Assembly (NCBI GenBank): GCA_964528085.1
Contig: CAZGRE010000023.1
Coordinates: 1-19,894, forward strand
DNA: 19,894 nucleotides
Reading direction: 5' to 3'
From: B2-G16 sp964528085
Lineage (GTDB): Bacteria; Bipolaricaulota; Bipolaricaulia; UBA7950; UBA9294
The notes under the pieces: model-generated
Seen by the model: the letters and a program-made list of their open reading frames with translations, nothing else
Told to the model about the DNA's origin: nothing
Database searches by the model: none
Made by a program: the position numbers and the translations under genes
In this document: positions 6,057 to 12,551 of the stretch, one piece after another
Layout of the letters: the number at the start of each line of letters is the position of its first letter
How positions within the stretch are numbered: the stretch's first letter is position 1

Positions 6057-7519
6057 TCGGCCCTCAGGCGCTCCTCGAGGACCGACTCGAGGTCATCGAT
6101 TCTGACCCGCTCCTGCTTCGTCGTGTCGCGGTCGCGGAGGGTGACCGTCTCATCGGCGAGGGTCTGGCTGTCTACCGTTATGCAGAACGGCGTCCCCGAC
6201 TCGTCCTGGCGGCGGTAGCGGCGGCCGATCGATCCCTTCTCGTCGTAGAAGGTGTTCCAGCACTTCTTTAACCCCCGGTAGATCGATGCGGCGACATCGG
6301 GCATCCCGTCGCGCTTGACGAGCGGGAAGACGGCGACCTTGATCGGTGCGATCCGCGGGTGGAGGCGGAGGACGACCCGCTCCTGCGGGACCCCCTTCTC
6401 GTCGGGGATCGCGTCCTCGTCGTACGCCTCGCACAGGAAGGCGAGGGCCGCCCGGTCGGCCCCGGCCGACGGCTCGATCACGTGCGGGATGAACTTCCGC
6501 TTCGTCGCCTCGTCGAAGTAGGAGAGGTCCTTCCCGCTCCCCGGGTAGCGCGGTTTCCCCTCGTCGTCGAGCTCGACGACGAGCCGGTTCCCCTCCCGGA
6601 TCAGCTTCCCCTCCATGTGGCTCCGCAGGTCGAAGTCCCCCCGGTGCGACACACCTTCCAGCTCCCCGAACTCCCCCTCCGGGAGGAACGGGAACGCGTA
6701 CTCGATGTCCGCTGTCCCGCACGAGTAGTGGGCCCGCTCGGCCGGCTCGTGCTCGCGCAGCCGGAGGTTGTCGCTCTTTAAACCGAGCGAGACGTACCAG
6801 TTCAGCCTTCGGTCCCGCCAGTATCCGTACCAATCCTCCGATTCCTCGGGGGAGCAGAAGAACTCGATCTCCATCTGCTCGAACTCGCGCGAGCGGAACG
6901 TGAAGTTCCGGGGGGTGATCTCGTTCCGGAACGACTTCCCGATCTGGGCGATCCCGAATGGGACCTTCACCCGGGCCGTGGAGAGGACGTTCTTGAAGTT
7001 GACGAAGATCCCCTGCGCCGTCTCCGGCCGGAGGTAGGCCTCTGCCGTCGGGTCGATGAGGGCGCCGACGTAGGTCTTGAACATCAGGTTAAACTCGCGC
7101 GGCTCGGTCAGGTCGCACTCCCCCCCTTCGCCGGCGCGTCTGCTCGGCTTTCGCGGGCAGGGGTATTCGGCGAGCTGATCGGCGCGGAAGCGCGCCTTGC
7201 ACGTCCGGCAGTCGACGAATAGGTCGTAGAACATGTCGTAGTGACCGCTCACCCTCCAAACGTGTGGGTGCATGATGATCGAGGTGTCGAGGCCGACCAT
7301 CGAATAGGCGGACGGGGCGCCCGGCGGGGGGAGGGTGTCGTCGTGGCCGCTCACCATGTCGCGCCACCACGCCTCCTTGATGTTCCGCTTCAGTTCGACC
7401 CCGAGCGGGCCGTAATCCCAGAACCCGCCGATCCCGCCGTAGATCTCGCTCGATTGGAAGATGAATCCCCTCCGCTTGCATAGAGCGACGATCTTCTCCA
7501 TCGTCGTGTTGTCGGCCAT
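6053..7519 (-). CDS. glyS: Glycyl-tRNA synthetase (single-chain, alpha2 type)
   Basis: A 488-residue class II synthetase that charges tRNA-Gly. It begins with the typical FIFQSSEIYGGIGGFWDYGPLG and contains the GlyRS segments RPETAQGIFVNFKN, motif 2 SFRNEITPRNFTFRSREFEQ and motif 3 HVIEPSAGADRAAL. An anticodon-binding domain ends the protein (RIAPIKVAVFPLVKRDG to the C-terminus). A small metal-knuckle-like insertion is present (CRTCKARF ... YPCPRKP). It is complete and of normal length for the archaeal/eukaryote-like type, in contrast to the alpha2-beta2 GlyQ/GlyS found in many bacteria. GGAGGG precedes the ATG. It has its own promoter in the 68-nt gap to DUF134, so it probably forms its own transcription unit. 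Its TAA overlaps the convergent permease TAA. Confidence 0.97.
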   Translation of the reverse strand: MADNTTMEKIVALCKRRGFIFQSSEIYGGIGGFWDYGPLGVELKRNIKEAWWRDMVSGHDDTLPPPGAPSAYSMVGLDTSIIMHPHVWRVSGHYDMFYDLFVDCRTCKARFRADQLAEYPCPRKPSRRAGEGGECDLTEPREFNLMFKTYVGALIDPTAEAYLRPETAQGIFVNFKNVLSTARVKVPFGIAQIGKSFRNEITPRNFTFRSREFEQMEIEFFCSPEESEDWYGYWRDRRLNWYVSLGLKSDNLRLREHEPAERAHYSCGTADIEYAFPFLPEGEFGELEGVSHRGDFDLRSHMEGKLIREGNRLVVELDDEGKPRYPGSGKDLSYFDEATKRKFIPHVIEPSAGADRAALAFLCEAYDEDAIPDEKGVPQERVVLRLHPRIAPIKVAVFPLVKRDGMPDVAASIYRGLKKCWNTFYDEKGSIGRRYRRQDESGTPFCITVDSQTLADETVTLRDRDTTKQERVRIDDLESVLEERLRAD

Positions 7520-7565
7520 CGTTCCCTCCGGGTGGTCTCTGTATTCCTTGTCAGGGTGAGATCCG

Positions 7566-7574
7566 ATTATACCA
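7566..7574 (-). promoter_or_regulatory. glyS promoter (extended -10)
   Basis: The minus strand reads TGGTATAAT (7574-7566), an extended -10 element with a perfect TATAAT about 46 nt before the glyS ATG. The -35 region is poor, as is usual for extended -10 promoters. The leader is too short for a T-box. Confidence 0.55.
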
Positions 7575-7587
7575 GATTTTCGCGGTT

Positions 7588-7929
7588 TCAGGGTTGGGGG
7601 TTCCTACCGTGCCGGTGGCGTCCGCGCCCCCGCGGCCGGATGAACACGTGATCGCACTCCCGGATGGCGAGGGCCTTCCCGTGGAGGATGACGTCCAACA
7701 GCTTCGTCCTTCCGGATTGCAAGAGGCGCTGGACCGTACCGCGGGATATCCCCATCTCCTCCGCCGCTCGCTGTTGATGATGCCCTTCCATGTCGCAGAG
7801 GCGCATCGCCTCGAGCTCGTCGAGGTTGATCTCGACGAGCTCGAGCTGGGAGAGGGGGATCCCGGAGGGCTTAAACAGATCGAACCCCCCGAATTCCCGG
7901 CAATAACGCGGCTTCTTGTTGCGCGGCAT
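7588..7929 (-). CDS. DUF134 family DNA-binding protein, putative regulator
   Basis: 113 residues. The DUF134 core is plain: the N-terminal MPRNKKPRYC, then PSGIPLSQLELVEINLDELEAMRLCDMEG, then a sigma-region-4-like helix-turn-helix (QQRAAEEMGISRGTVQRLLQSGRTKLLDVILHGKAL, about 52-86) and a basic Arg/His-rich tail. The start at ATG 7929 has GGAGGAG upstream; the open frame extends further but without family sequence. DUF134 genes commonly neighbour NifX-type and ferredoxin-MinD ATPase genes, and this copy is divergent from exactly such a cluster. Its role as the cluster's regulator, perhaps metal- or Fe-S-responsive through its Cys and His residues (C10, C45, C92 and the His-rich tail), is inference. 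Confidence 0.9.
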   Translation of the reverse strand: MPRNKKPRYCREFGGFDLFKPSGIPLSQLELVEINLDELEAMRLCDMEGHHQQRAAEEMGISRGTVQRLLQSGRTKLLDVILHGKALAIRECDHVFIRPRGRGRHRHGRNPQP

Positions 7930-7985
7930 CTCTCCTCCCGGCCAGTAAGTGTATGGATCCCCCGCGGCCCAGGCCAGAGGGGGCG

Positions 7986-8013
7986 TTGCACTTTCTGTGC
8001 ATATGCTTATAAT
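7986..8013 (+). promoter_or_regulatory. Promoter of the DUF5320/NifX/MinD cluster with embedded inverted repeat
   Basis: TTGCAC (7986-7991), a 16-nt spacer and a perfect TATAAT (8008-8013), with a start site expected near 8020. The inverted repeat TGCAC-N5-GTGCA (7987-8001) covers the -35 box and spacer, followed by the palindrome GCATATGC (7999-8006). It is a plausible operator for the divergent DUF134 protein. The mRNA leader carries AGGAGGTGA ahead of the first gene. Confidence 0.65.
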
Positions 8014-8050
8014 ACTCGCTCGAACCATCCTTTCTCCAGGAGGTGAGATC

Positions 8051-8359
8051 ATGGGTGGATACGGACATCGGAACATGTTCTATCTGACCGGGATGCCCGG
8101 CTGGATGAGGTTCGGCTACTCCCCGGGTTGGGGAGGGATGCCGCCCGGGGCTCAGTACCTGCAGGCGACCGGGCAGGTCGGGCAATTCGCCAACTGGCTC
8201 GGCTATCCCGGGTACCCGGCTGGGGGATGGCCCTATTACGGGGGTGCACCCCTGTCGCGGGAGCAGGAGCTCCAGGGGCTGAAGGCGCAGAAGGAGGCGC
8301 TCGAGCGGCAGCTCGAGGCGCTCGCCAAGCGGCTCGAGGAGCTGGAGAAGGGAGCGTGA
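8051..8359 (+). CDS. Small Gly/Tyr/Trp-rich protein with C-terminal coiled coil (DUF5320-like)
   Basis: 102 residues with two parts. Residues 1-65 are rich in Gly, Tyr, Pro, Trp and Met (GYPGYPAGGWPYYGG) and look disordered or repetitive. Residues 68-102 form a strongly predicted helix, SREQELQGLKAQKEALERQL and LEALAKRLEELEKGA, with heptad-like leucines. This layout resembles DUF5320 proteins that accompany NifX/MinD clusters, though the usual N-terminal GDGTGP box is absent, so the family name is tentative. AGGAGGTGA is 6 nt before the ATG. It is first in the plus-strand cluster. The C-terminal helix strongly resembles the tail of the NifX protein two genes on, so the two may form a coiled coil. 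Confidence 0.75.
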   Translation: MGGYGHRNMFYLTGMPGWMRFGYSPGWGGMPPGAQYLQATGQVGQFANWLGYPGYPAGGWPYYGGAPLSREQELQGLKAQKEALERQLEALAKRLEELEKGA

Positions 8360-8364
8360 TCGCG

Positions 8365-8592
8365 ATGCGCGGTGGACGATTCGGTAGAGGCTACGGAGCC
8401 GGTCGGGGGAGATGGGGGTACGGCGTATTTGGAGCCTCCCCCTGGCCGGGGAACCCCTACCCGTACTGCCGGAACTTCCCCTGGCTCCCCCGTGGCTGGT
8501 GGTGGACCGGAGCGTACGGGTACGGCCGACTCCCCTATTACGGCGGATATCGGGGCTATCCCTATCCGCCCGCTTCGTATCAGGCAGGATAG
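8365..8592 (+). CDS. Small Arg/Gly/Trp/Tyr-rich protein (DUF5320-like)
   Basis: 75 residues beginning MRGGRFGRGYGAGRGRWGYG, followed by GNPYPYCRNFPWLPRGWWW, then a Tyr/Gly/Pro-rich tail. The NPYPYCRxFPWLPRGWW block is recognisable from small proteins near NifX/MinD-ferredoxin clusters. The single Cys (C35) is the only obvious reactive residue. ATG at 8365 is chosen; a GTG at 8356 overlapping the previous stop (GTGA) is an alternative giving three more residues. No transmembrane segment is evident. Function unknown. Confidence 0.72.
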   Translation: MRGGRFGRGYGAGRGRWGYGVFGASPWPGNPYPYCRNFPWLPRGWWWTGAYGYGRLPYYGGYRGYPYPPASYQAG

Positions 8593-8610
8593 GCTTAATG
8601 AGGAGGCTAT

Positions 8611-9156
8611 ATGAGGATTATCGCAGCGACGAATAGCGGCGGGCCCGATGATGTGATCTCCCCGGTCTTCGGGAGGTGCGCGACGTTCACCGTGGTCGAC
8701 GTGGAGGACGGGAAGGTCACCTCCCATGAGGTGATCCAAAACCCCTACGCCGGGGCGACGGGCGGGGCCGGGATCCAGGCGGCGCAGCTTGCGATCAGCA
8801 AGGGGGCGCAGGCGGTCCTCGCCGGTGCGTTCGGCCCGAATGCATCGAACGTCCTCTCCCAGGGAGGGGTGCAGATGGTGCAGGCGCAGGGGACGGTGAA
8901 GGATCGAGCGATCGAGCTCGCCGCCGGCCGACTGGCACCGACCGCTACCCCGACGGCGGGGGCGTTCATCGGTCGTGGTATGGGTATGGGGCGCGGCATG
9001 GGCCGAGGAATGGGCCGTGGTATGGGGATGATGCCCCCACCGCCTCCCGCTGCAGGGACCGACACGAGCGGACTTGCCGATGAGCTGAAGAAGATGCTGC
9101 GCAAGCTCGACGATATCGATCGACGGCTCGAGAAGCTGGAGAAGGGGAGCGAATGA
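8611..9156 (+). CDS. NifX/NifB-type cofactor-binding protein with Gly-Met-Arg repeats and coiled-coil tail
   Basis: 181 residues. Residues 1-110 are a dinitrogenase iron-molybdenum cofactor (NifX/NifY/NifB C-terminal) domain: SPVFGRCATFTVVDVEDGKV, NPYAGATGGAGIQAAQLAIS, GAFGPNASNVLSQGGVQM. Residues 120-140 are a low-complexity stretch of GMGRGM units, then PPPPP. Residues 153-181 are a charged helix (DELKKMLRKLDDIDRRLEKLEKGSE). Known family role: transient binding of Fe-S or metal clusters. The tail is unusual and resembles the end of the first gene of the cluster. GAGG lies upstream, and the gene overlaps the next NifX gene by 4 nt (ATGA). No nitrogenase genes are nearby, so this is not evidence of N2 fixation. 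Confidence 0.9.
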   Translation: MRIIAATNSGGPDDVISPVFGRCATFTVVDVEDGKVTSHEVIQNPYAGATGGAGIQAAQLAISKGAQAVLAGAFGPNASNVLSQGGVQMVQAQGTVKDRAIELAAGRLAPTATPTAGAFIGRGMGMGRGMGRGMGRGMGMMPPPPPAAGTDTSGLADELKKMLRKLDDIDRRLEKLEKGSE

Positions 9157-9506
9157 AGATCTGCATCACGGCGAAGGGGCCGAGCCTGCATGATGAGGTC
9201 GACCCTCACTTCGGCCGGGCAGCGCATTTTCTGTTCTACGATCTCGAGACTGGGGAACTGAAAGCCGTTTCCAATGATCCGGGCGCGCACGGTGCCGGTG
9301 TGCAGGCGGCGCGGATCGTGGCGGATAACGGGGCTTCGGTTGTGATAACCGGGAGCGTCGGGCCGAACGCGTATCAGGGGCTGAGCGCCGCCGGGGTCGA
9401 GATGTACATCGGCGTGCAGGGGACGGTGGAGGAGGCGATCGCCGCCTACAGGGCGGGGAAGCTCACCCGCGCCGATCGGCCGGGCGGGAGAGGACATAGA
9501 GGATGA
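9153..9506 (+). CDS. NifX-type dinitrogenase iron-molybdenum cofactor family protein
   Basis: 117 residues made almost entirely of one NifX-like domain: MKICITAKGPSLHDEVDPHF with GRA following, GAGVQAARIVADNGASVVITG, VGPNAYQGLSAAGVEMYIG, then a short basic Gly/Arg tail (ADRPGGRGHRG). It differs from its upstream paralogue in lacking both the GMGRGM stretch and the coiled coil, so the two may have separate partners. Overlaps of 4 nt at both ends (ATGA) place it firmly in the operon. Inferred role: carrying or storing a metal cluster in the cytoplasm. Confidence 0.92.
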   Translation: MKICITAKGPSLHDEVDPHFGRAAHFLFYDLETGELKAVSNDPGAHGAGVQAARIVADNGASVVITGSVGPNAYQGLSAAGVEMYIGVQGTVEEAIAAYRAGKLTRADRPGGRGHRG

Positions 9507-10363
9507 GGATCACAGTCGCGAGCGGGAAAGGGGGTACCGGGAAGACGACCGTGGCGGTCAACCTCGCCCTCGCCCTTGCCGAGGATCATCCGGTCGAGTT
9601 CCTCGACTGTGACGTCGAGGAGCCGAATGCACACATCTTCCTGAAGCCGGAGATCGAGCGGAGGCGGTCGGTCGAGAAGCTCCTCCCCGAGATCGACGAG
9701 GACCTCTGCACCCGTTGCGGAAAATGCGCCGAGGCGTGCGAGTTCAACGCCATCGCGGTGATCGGCAAGAAGGTCCTCGTGTACAACGACCTCTGCCACG
9801 GCTGCGGGCTGTGCAGGATGGTCTGCCCGGTCGGGGCGATCTCCGAGAGCCCGCACGAGCTCGGGGTGATCGAGGAGGGGACGGCGCGCGGATTCCCGTT
9901 CGCCCGTGGCCTTCTGAACGTCGGCGAGGCGATGGCGACGCCGCTCGTCCACGAGCTCAAGTCCGGGATCGATCCGGAGGCGCTGTCGATCATCGACGCC
10001 CCGCCCGGGACCGGCTGCCCGACGATCGCCGCGATCCAAGGGGCGGATCTCGCCCTCCTCGTCACCGAGCCGACCCCGTTCGGGCTGCACGACCTGAAGG
10101 CCGCGGTCGGCGTCGCCCGCTCTCTCGGGGTCCCGATCGGGGTGATCATAAACCGCGACGGGATCGGCGACGATCAGGTGGAGCGCTACTGCGCCGAGGA
10201 GGGGATCCCGATCGTGTTCAAGATCCCGTTCGACCGCGAGATCGCCAAGCTCTACTCGCGCGGGATCCTCCTCGTCGACGCCGTCCCGGAGTGGAAGGAG
10301 CGGTTCCGCTCCCTGTACGAGACGGCGGCGGCGCAGCTCGTGGGGGGAGGGGGTGCGGGATGA
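9503..10363 (+). CDS. MinD/Mrp-like P-loop ATPase with inserted 2x[4Fe-4S] ferredoxin domain (first paralogue)
   Basis: 286 residues. It has the deviant Walker A of the MinD/Mrp family at 8-16 (GKGGTGKTT, with signature Lys9), the switch region LDCDVEEPN (34-42) and the IDAPPGTGCPT motif (164-174). Inserted at about 65-112 is a bacterial ferredoxin domain with two clusters: C69, C72, C75, C79 and C98, C101, C104, C108. Family knowledge: such proteins are annotated as MinD-superfamily ATPases and are related to Fe-S scaffold/carrier proteins (Mrp/Nbp35), but their function is not established. Coupled to its neighbours by ATGA overlaps. Adjacency to NifX-like proteins suggests ATP-dependent building or transfer of an Fe-S or mixed-metal centre. 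The ATPase may work as a heterodimer with the next gene product. Confidence 0.93.
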   Translation: MRITVASGKGGTGKTTVAVNLALALAEDHPVEFLDCDVEEPNAHIFLKPEIERRRSVEKLLPEIDEDLCTRCGKCAEACEFNAIAVIGKKVLVYNDLCHGCGLCRMVCPVGAISESPHELGVIEEGTARGFPFARGLLNVGEAMATPLVHELKSGIDPEALSIIDAPPGTGCPTIAAIQGADLALLVTEPTPFGLHDLKAAVGVARSLGVPIGVIINRDGIGDDQVERYCAEEGIPIVFKIPFDREIAKLYSRGILLVDAVPEWKERFRSLYETAAAQLVGGGGAG

Positions 10364-11226
10364 AGAGCGTGCTATTCCTGTCCGGGAAGGGAGGGACCGG
10401 GAAGACCTCCCTCGCCGGCGCGTTCGCCTTCCTGATGGAGGGGAAGGTCCTCGCCGACTGCGACGTCGATGCGGCGAACCTCCACCTCCTCCTCGACCCG
10501 AGGATCGAACAGGAGGGGGAGTTTCAGGGGTCGAAGGAGGCGGTGAAGGACGACTCCAAGTGCATCAACTGCGGGGAGTGCGCCCGCGTCTGCCGGTTCC
10601 GCGCGATCGACGACGATTTCAACATCGATCCCTTCCTGTGCGAGGGGTGCGGGGCGTGCGCCTACGTCTGCCCGACCGATGCGATCACGCTCAAGGAGCG
10701 GATATCCGGCCGCTGGTACACGGCGAAAAGCCGCCTCGGCCCGCTTGCGAGCGCCGAGCTCTACCCAGGGGAGGAGACGTCGGGGAAGCTCGTCACGTTG
10801 GTGAAGCAGAGGGCCTATTCCCTCGCCAAGGAGATAAGCGCTGAGCGGCTCCTGATCGACGGCTCACCCGGGATCGGCTGCCCGGTTATCGCATCGGCGA
10901 GCGGGGCGAGCGCTGTTATCCTCGTCACCGAGCCGAGCCTATCCGGGATGCACGATTTGGAACGGATCTTAAAGGTGGTGCAGCACTTCCGGATCCCGGC
11001 GTATCTCGTGATCAACAAGTACGATCTGAACGGTGAGATAAGCGCCCGGATCGAGGAATTCTCCCGGGAGGAGGGGATCCCCCTCCTCGGCCGGATCCCG
11101 TACGACCCCGCCGTTCCGCGGCTGATGATCGCTGGGAGGAGTGCTGTCGAGGATCCGGAGAGCCCGGCCGGGGCGGCGATGCGCGAGGTCTATTATAAAT
11201 TTATGGAGGCGACTGCCCGATCGTAG
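10360..11226 (+). CDS. MinD/Mrp-like P-loop ATPase with inserted 2x[4Fe-4S] ferredoxin domain (second paralogue)
   Basis: 288 residues starting MKSVLFLSGKGGTGKTSLAG, so Walker A is at 9-16. The switch region is ADCDVDAAN (32-40), followed by a ferredoxin insert with C68, C71, C74, C78 and C94, C97, C100, C104, then the motif IDGSPGIGCPVIAS (166-179). It is a diverged paralogue of the preceding gene and overlaps it by 4 nt. Such ATPases often occur as adjacent pairs, which favours a heterodimer. A frame extends through the gene boundary, but ATG 10360 is the clear start of homology. It is followed by a 55-nt gap carrying the strong ribosome-binding site of the last gene. No membrane-targeting helix is seen at the C-terminus. 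Confidence 0.93.
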   Translation: MKSVLFLSGKGGTGKTSLAGAFAFLMEGKVLADCDVDAANLHLLLDPRIEQEGEFQGSKEAVKDDSKCINCGECARVCRFRAIDDDFNIDPFLCEGCGACAYVCPTDAITLKERISGRWYTAKSRLGPLASAELYPGEETSGKLVTLVKQRAYSLAKEISAERLLIDGSPGIGCPVIASASGASAVILVTEPSLSGMHDLERILKVVQHFRIPAYLVINKYDLNGEISARIEEFSREEGIPLLGRIPYDPAVPRLMIAGRSAVEDPESPAGAAMREVYYKFMEATARS

Positions 11227-11281
11227 CGAGGGACGAAGGGTGCGACAAAGAGGATATATCAACGACTGTAAGGAGGTCATC

Positions 11282-11509
11282 ATGCCGAGAGGAGATGGAA
11301 CAGGACCGGCCGGTGCCGGTCCAGGGACCGGGATGGGCCGCGGAAGAGGGGGACAAGGCCGCGGACGGATGGGAGGGAACCGCGCCGGCGCCGGCCCGTC
11401 GGGGTACTGCGTCTGCCCGAGCTGCGGGGAGCGGGTCGCTCATCGCGTCGGGACCCCTTGTTATCAGACCGTCTGTCCGAAGTGCGGGGCGAAGATGATC
11501 CGGGAGTGA
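11282..11509 (+). CDS. Small DUF5320-like protein with C-terminal zinc ribbon
   Basis: 75 residues beginning MPRGDGTGPAGAGPGTGMGR, the DUF5320 N-terminal GDGTGP box, followed by a Gly/Arg-rich stretch. It ends in a compact four-Cys knuckle pair, YCVCPSCGERV and VCPKCGAKM, about 20 residues apart, typical of a zinc ribbon or rubredoxin-like metal site; C60 (TPCYQ) and C43 lie close by. AAGGAGGT precedes the ATG. It closes the NifX/MinD cluster. It may bind Zn or Fe and contact the GMGRGM-containing NifX protein, whose low-complexity segment is alike in composition. Function unknown. Confidence 0.82.
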   Translation: MPRGDGTGPAGAGPGTGMGRGRGGQGRGRMGGNRAGAGPSGYCVCPSCGERVAHRVGTPCYQTVCPKCGAKMIRE

Positions 11510-11588
11510 GGCCCTACCGACGGGAGCAACCTTGGCAGAGCAGAGTGAGCTTTTTCCGGACAGCGAGGTTGAGGTATCTCGCCCCCTT

Positions 11589-12011
11589 TTAGGGTTCGGT
11601 GGGTGGTGTTATTTCTGTATCTTTTAAGTCTGCTTCCCTTAAAAGTGAGTAGGTACGGGCAAGGAACCGTCCTGCGTCTTCCACCCGTTTCCGAGCGACC
11701 TTCTCAGAGAAAGCCAGCTCTACGTCGTAATCTGCTAGTGCTCGGTCGTCCTGTGCCTGCGCGAGGATGATGGCCCACTCCCTTTCCAGATTCCCTTTCT
11801 GAATGAGTTCTTTGCCGACCGAGCGTCTCACGGCAGCATGGCTCTCACAGGCGACATCGCGCGTTAATAAAGCCGCTTTGGCCGCGTGGAGGACGGCATA
11901 GTAAGCCCGTGAAACGGCGTCTTCGTAGAAATCCTCCTTAAGCAGGGCCTTCGCCGCTCCGTGTGCCTTCAATGCCCGCTTCCATTCCGCACGGATCTGG
12001 GTTTTCCTCAC
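11589..12011 (-). CDS. HEPN domain protein (toxin of MNT/HEPN pair)
   Basis: 140 residues, all helical in appearance. The HEPN signature is SRAYYAVLHAAKAALL with R35 and H42 (R-x6-H), the active-site motif of HEPN ribonucleases. Upstream is the positively charged first helix (KRALKAHGAAKALLKEDFYEDAVSRA). It overlaps the MNT nucleotidyltransferase gene by 4 nt (ATGA) and lies downstream of it. Known for such pairs: the HEPN protein is an RNase-type toxin, and the MNT partner neutralises it, in characterised HepT/MntA cases by adding AMP to the toxin. The tail after residue 125 is unconserved-looking. It is convergent with the NifX/MinD cluster. Confidence 0.85.
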   Translation of the reverse strand: MRKTQIRAEWKRALKAHGAAKALLKEDFYEDAVSRAYYAVLHAAKAALLTRDVACESHAAVRRSVGKELIQKGNLEREWAIILAQAQDDRALADYDVELAFSEKVARKRVEDAGRFLARTYSLLREADLKDTEITPPTEP

Positions 12012-12337
12012 GAGATGATCACACCCTCCCGCTCCACCGCTTCGACGAACACGGATCGGTTCTCTTTTCGTTGTTCGAGCTCCTGGGCGGTGTATACCAA
12101 GATGGAGGGCACGACGTCGGTCTGTAGCGACATCTCATATCCGAGGAGGCGGATATCGGCCTTCGGGACAGTCTGATCCTTCAAAACGACGAGGACGTCC
12201 AAATCGGAATCAGGGCTGGCGTCTCCCCGTGCCTTTGACCCATAGACCACGACCCGTTCGATCTTATCGGGGAAGCGCTCCTTGATCGCTCGAACGAAGC
12301 TATCCAGCCAGTTTCGTTCTTCCTTCGTCAGGTTCAT
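12008..12337 (-). CDS. MNT-type nucleotidyltransferase (antitoxin of MNT/HEPN pair)
   Basis: 109 residues with the minimal nucleotidyltransferase motif VVYGSKARGDASPDSDLDVL, i.e. G33-S34-x10-D45-x-D47, the metal-binding triad start of the pol-beta superfamily. The third acidic residue is probably D93 or a nearby residue on the following strand and is less clear. It precedes the HEPN gene with ATGA overlap, the usual order for these modules. Inferred role: neutralising the HEPN RNase by nucleotide transfer or complex formation. The ribosome-binding site is weak (GAGAGGGTGA lies slightly far from the ATG). No clear promoter was identified in the upstream 214 nt. Confidence 0.85.
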   Translation of the reverse strand: MNLTKEERNWLDSFVRAIKERFPDKIERVVVYGSKARGDASPDSDLDVLVVLKDQTVPKADIRLLGYEMSLQTDVVPSILVYTAQELEQRKENRSVFVEAVEREGVIIS

Positions 12338-12465
12338 GACCCGTCACCCTCTCCATTGATGATAGTCTACACCTCCAACGCAACCTTGTGCTAGGAGCCA
12401 AGGGTAAAAGCCCATAGAGATAGCGTATCGGTCGGTCGATTAAAGGGGATCATCGCCGTCCTCTC

Positions 12466-12523
12466 CTAATGCTCGATTGTAGAGCTAGGCCCTGATCCGC
12501 CCGTTGAAACGCCCTAGCATTAG
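12466..12523 (+). promoter_or_regulatory. Overlapping inverted repeats upstream of nicotinamidase-like gene
   Basis: CTAATGCT (12466-12473) can pair with AGCATTAG (12516-12523), and GCTAGG (12484-12489) with CCTAGC (12513-12518). The 3' arms share bases, so the two hairpins exclude each other. They end 28 nt before the ATG at 12552. The arrangement could be a regulatory RNA leader or a protein operator. No known NAD riboswitch consensus was recognised. The rest of the 214-nt intergenic gap (12338-12551) shows no gene. Confidence 0.35.
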
Positions 12524-12551
12524 ATCTACCATCCTGCAGGGGTGATCGAAG

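Noticed and set aside
8611..9506. NifX-like genes as evidence of nitrogen fixation
   Set aside because: The domain is shared by many non-nitrogenase proteins and no nifHDK or nifB radical-SAM gene is present.
9715..10363. Upstream extension of the second MinD-like ATPase frame into the first ATPase gene
   Set aside because: Translation before ATG 10360 is a low-complexity Arg/Gly shadow; homology starts exactly at MKSVLFLSGKGGTGKT.
11527..11571. CAACCT...AGGTTG as a terminator after the NifX/MinD operon
   Set aside because: Only 6-7 bp with a 33-nt loop and no T-run at the 3' side; too weak to call.
12501..12508. GTTGAAAC, a common CRISPR-repeat ending
   Set aside because: Single occurrence; no spaced repeats and no cas genes in the window.
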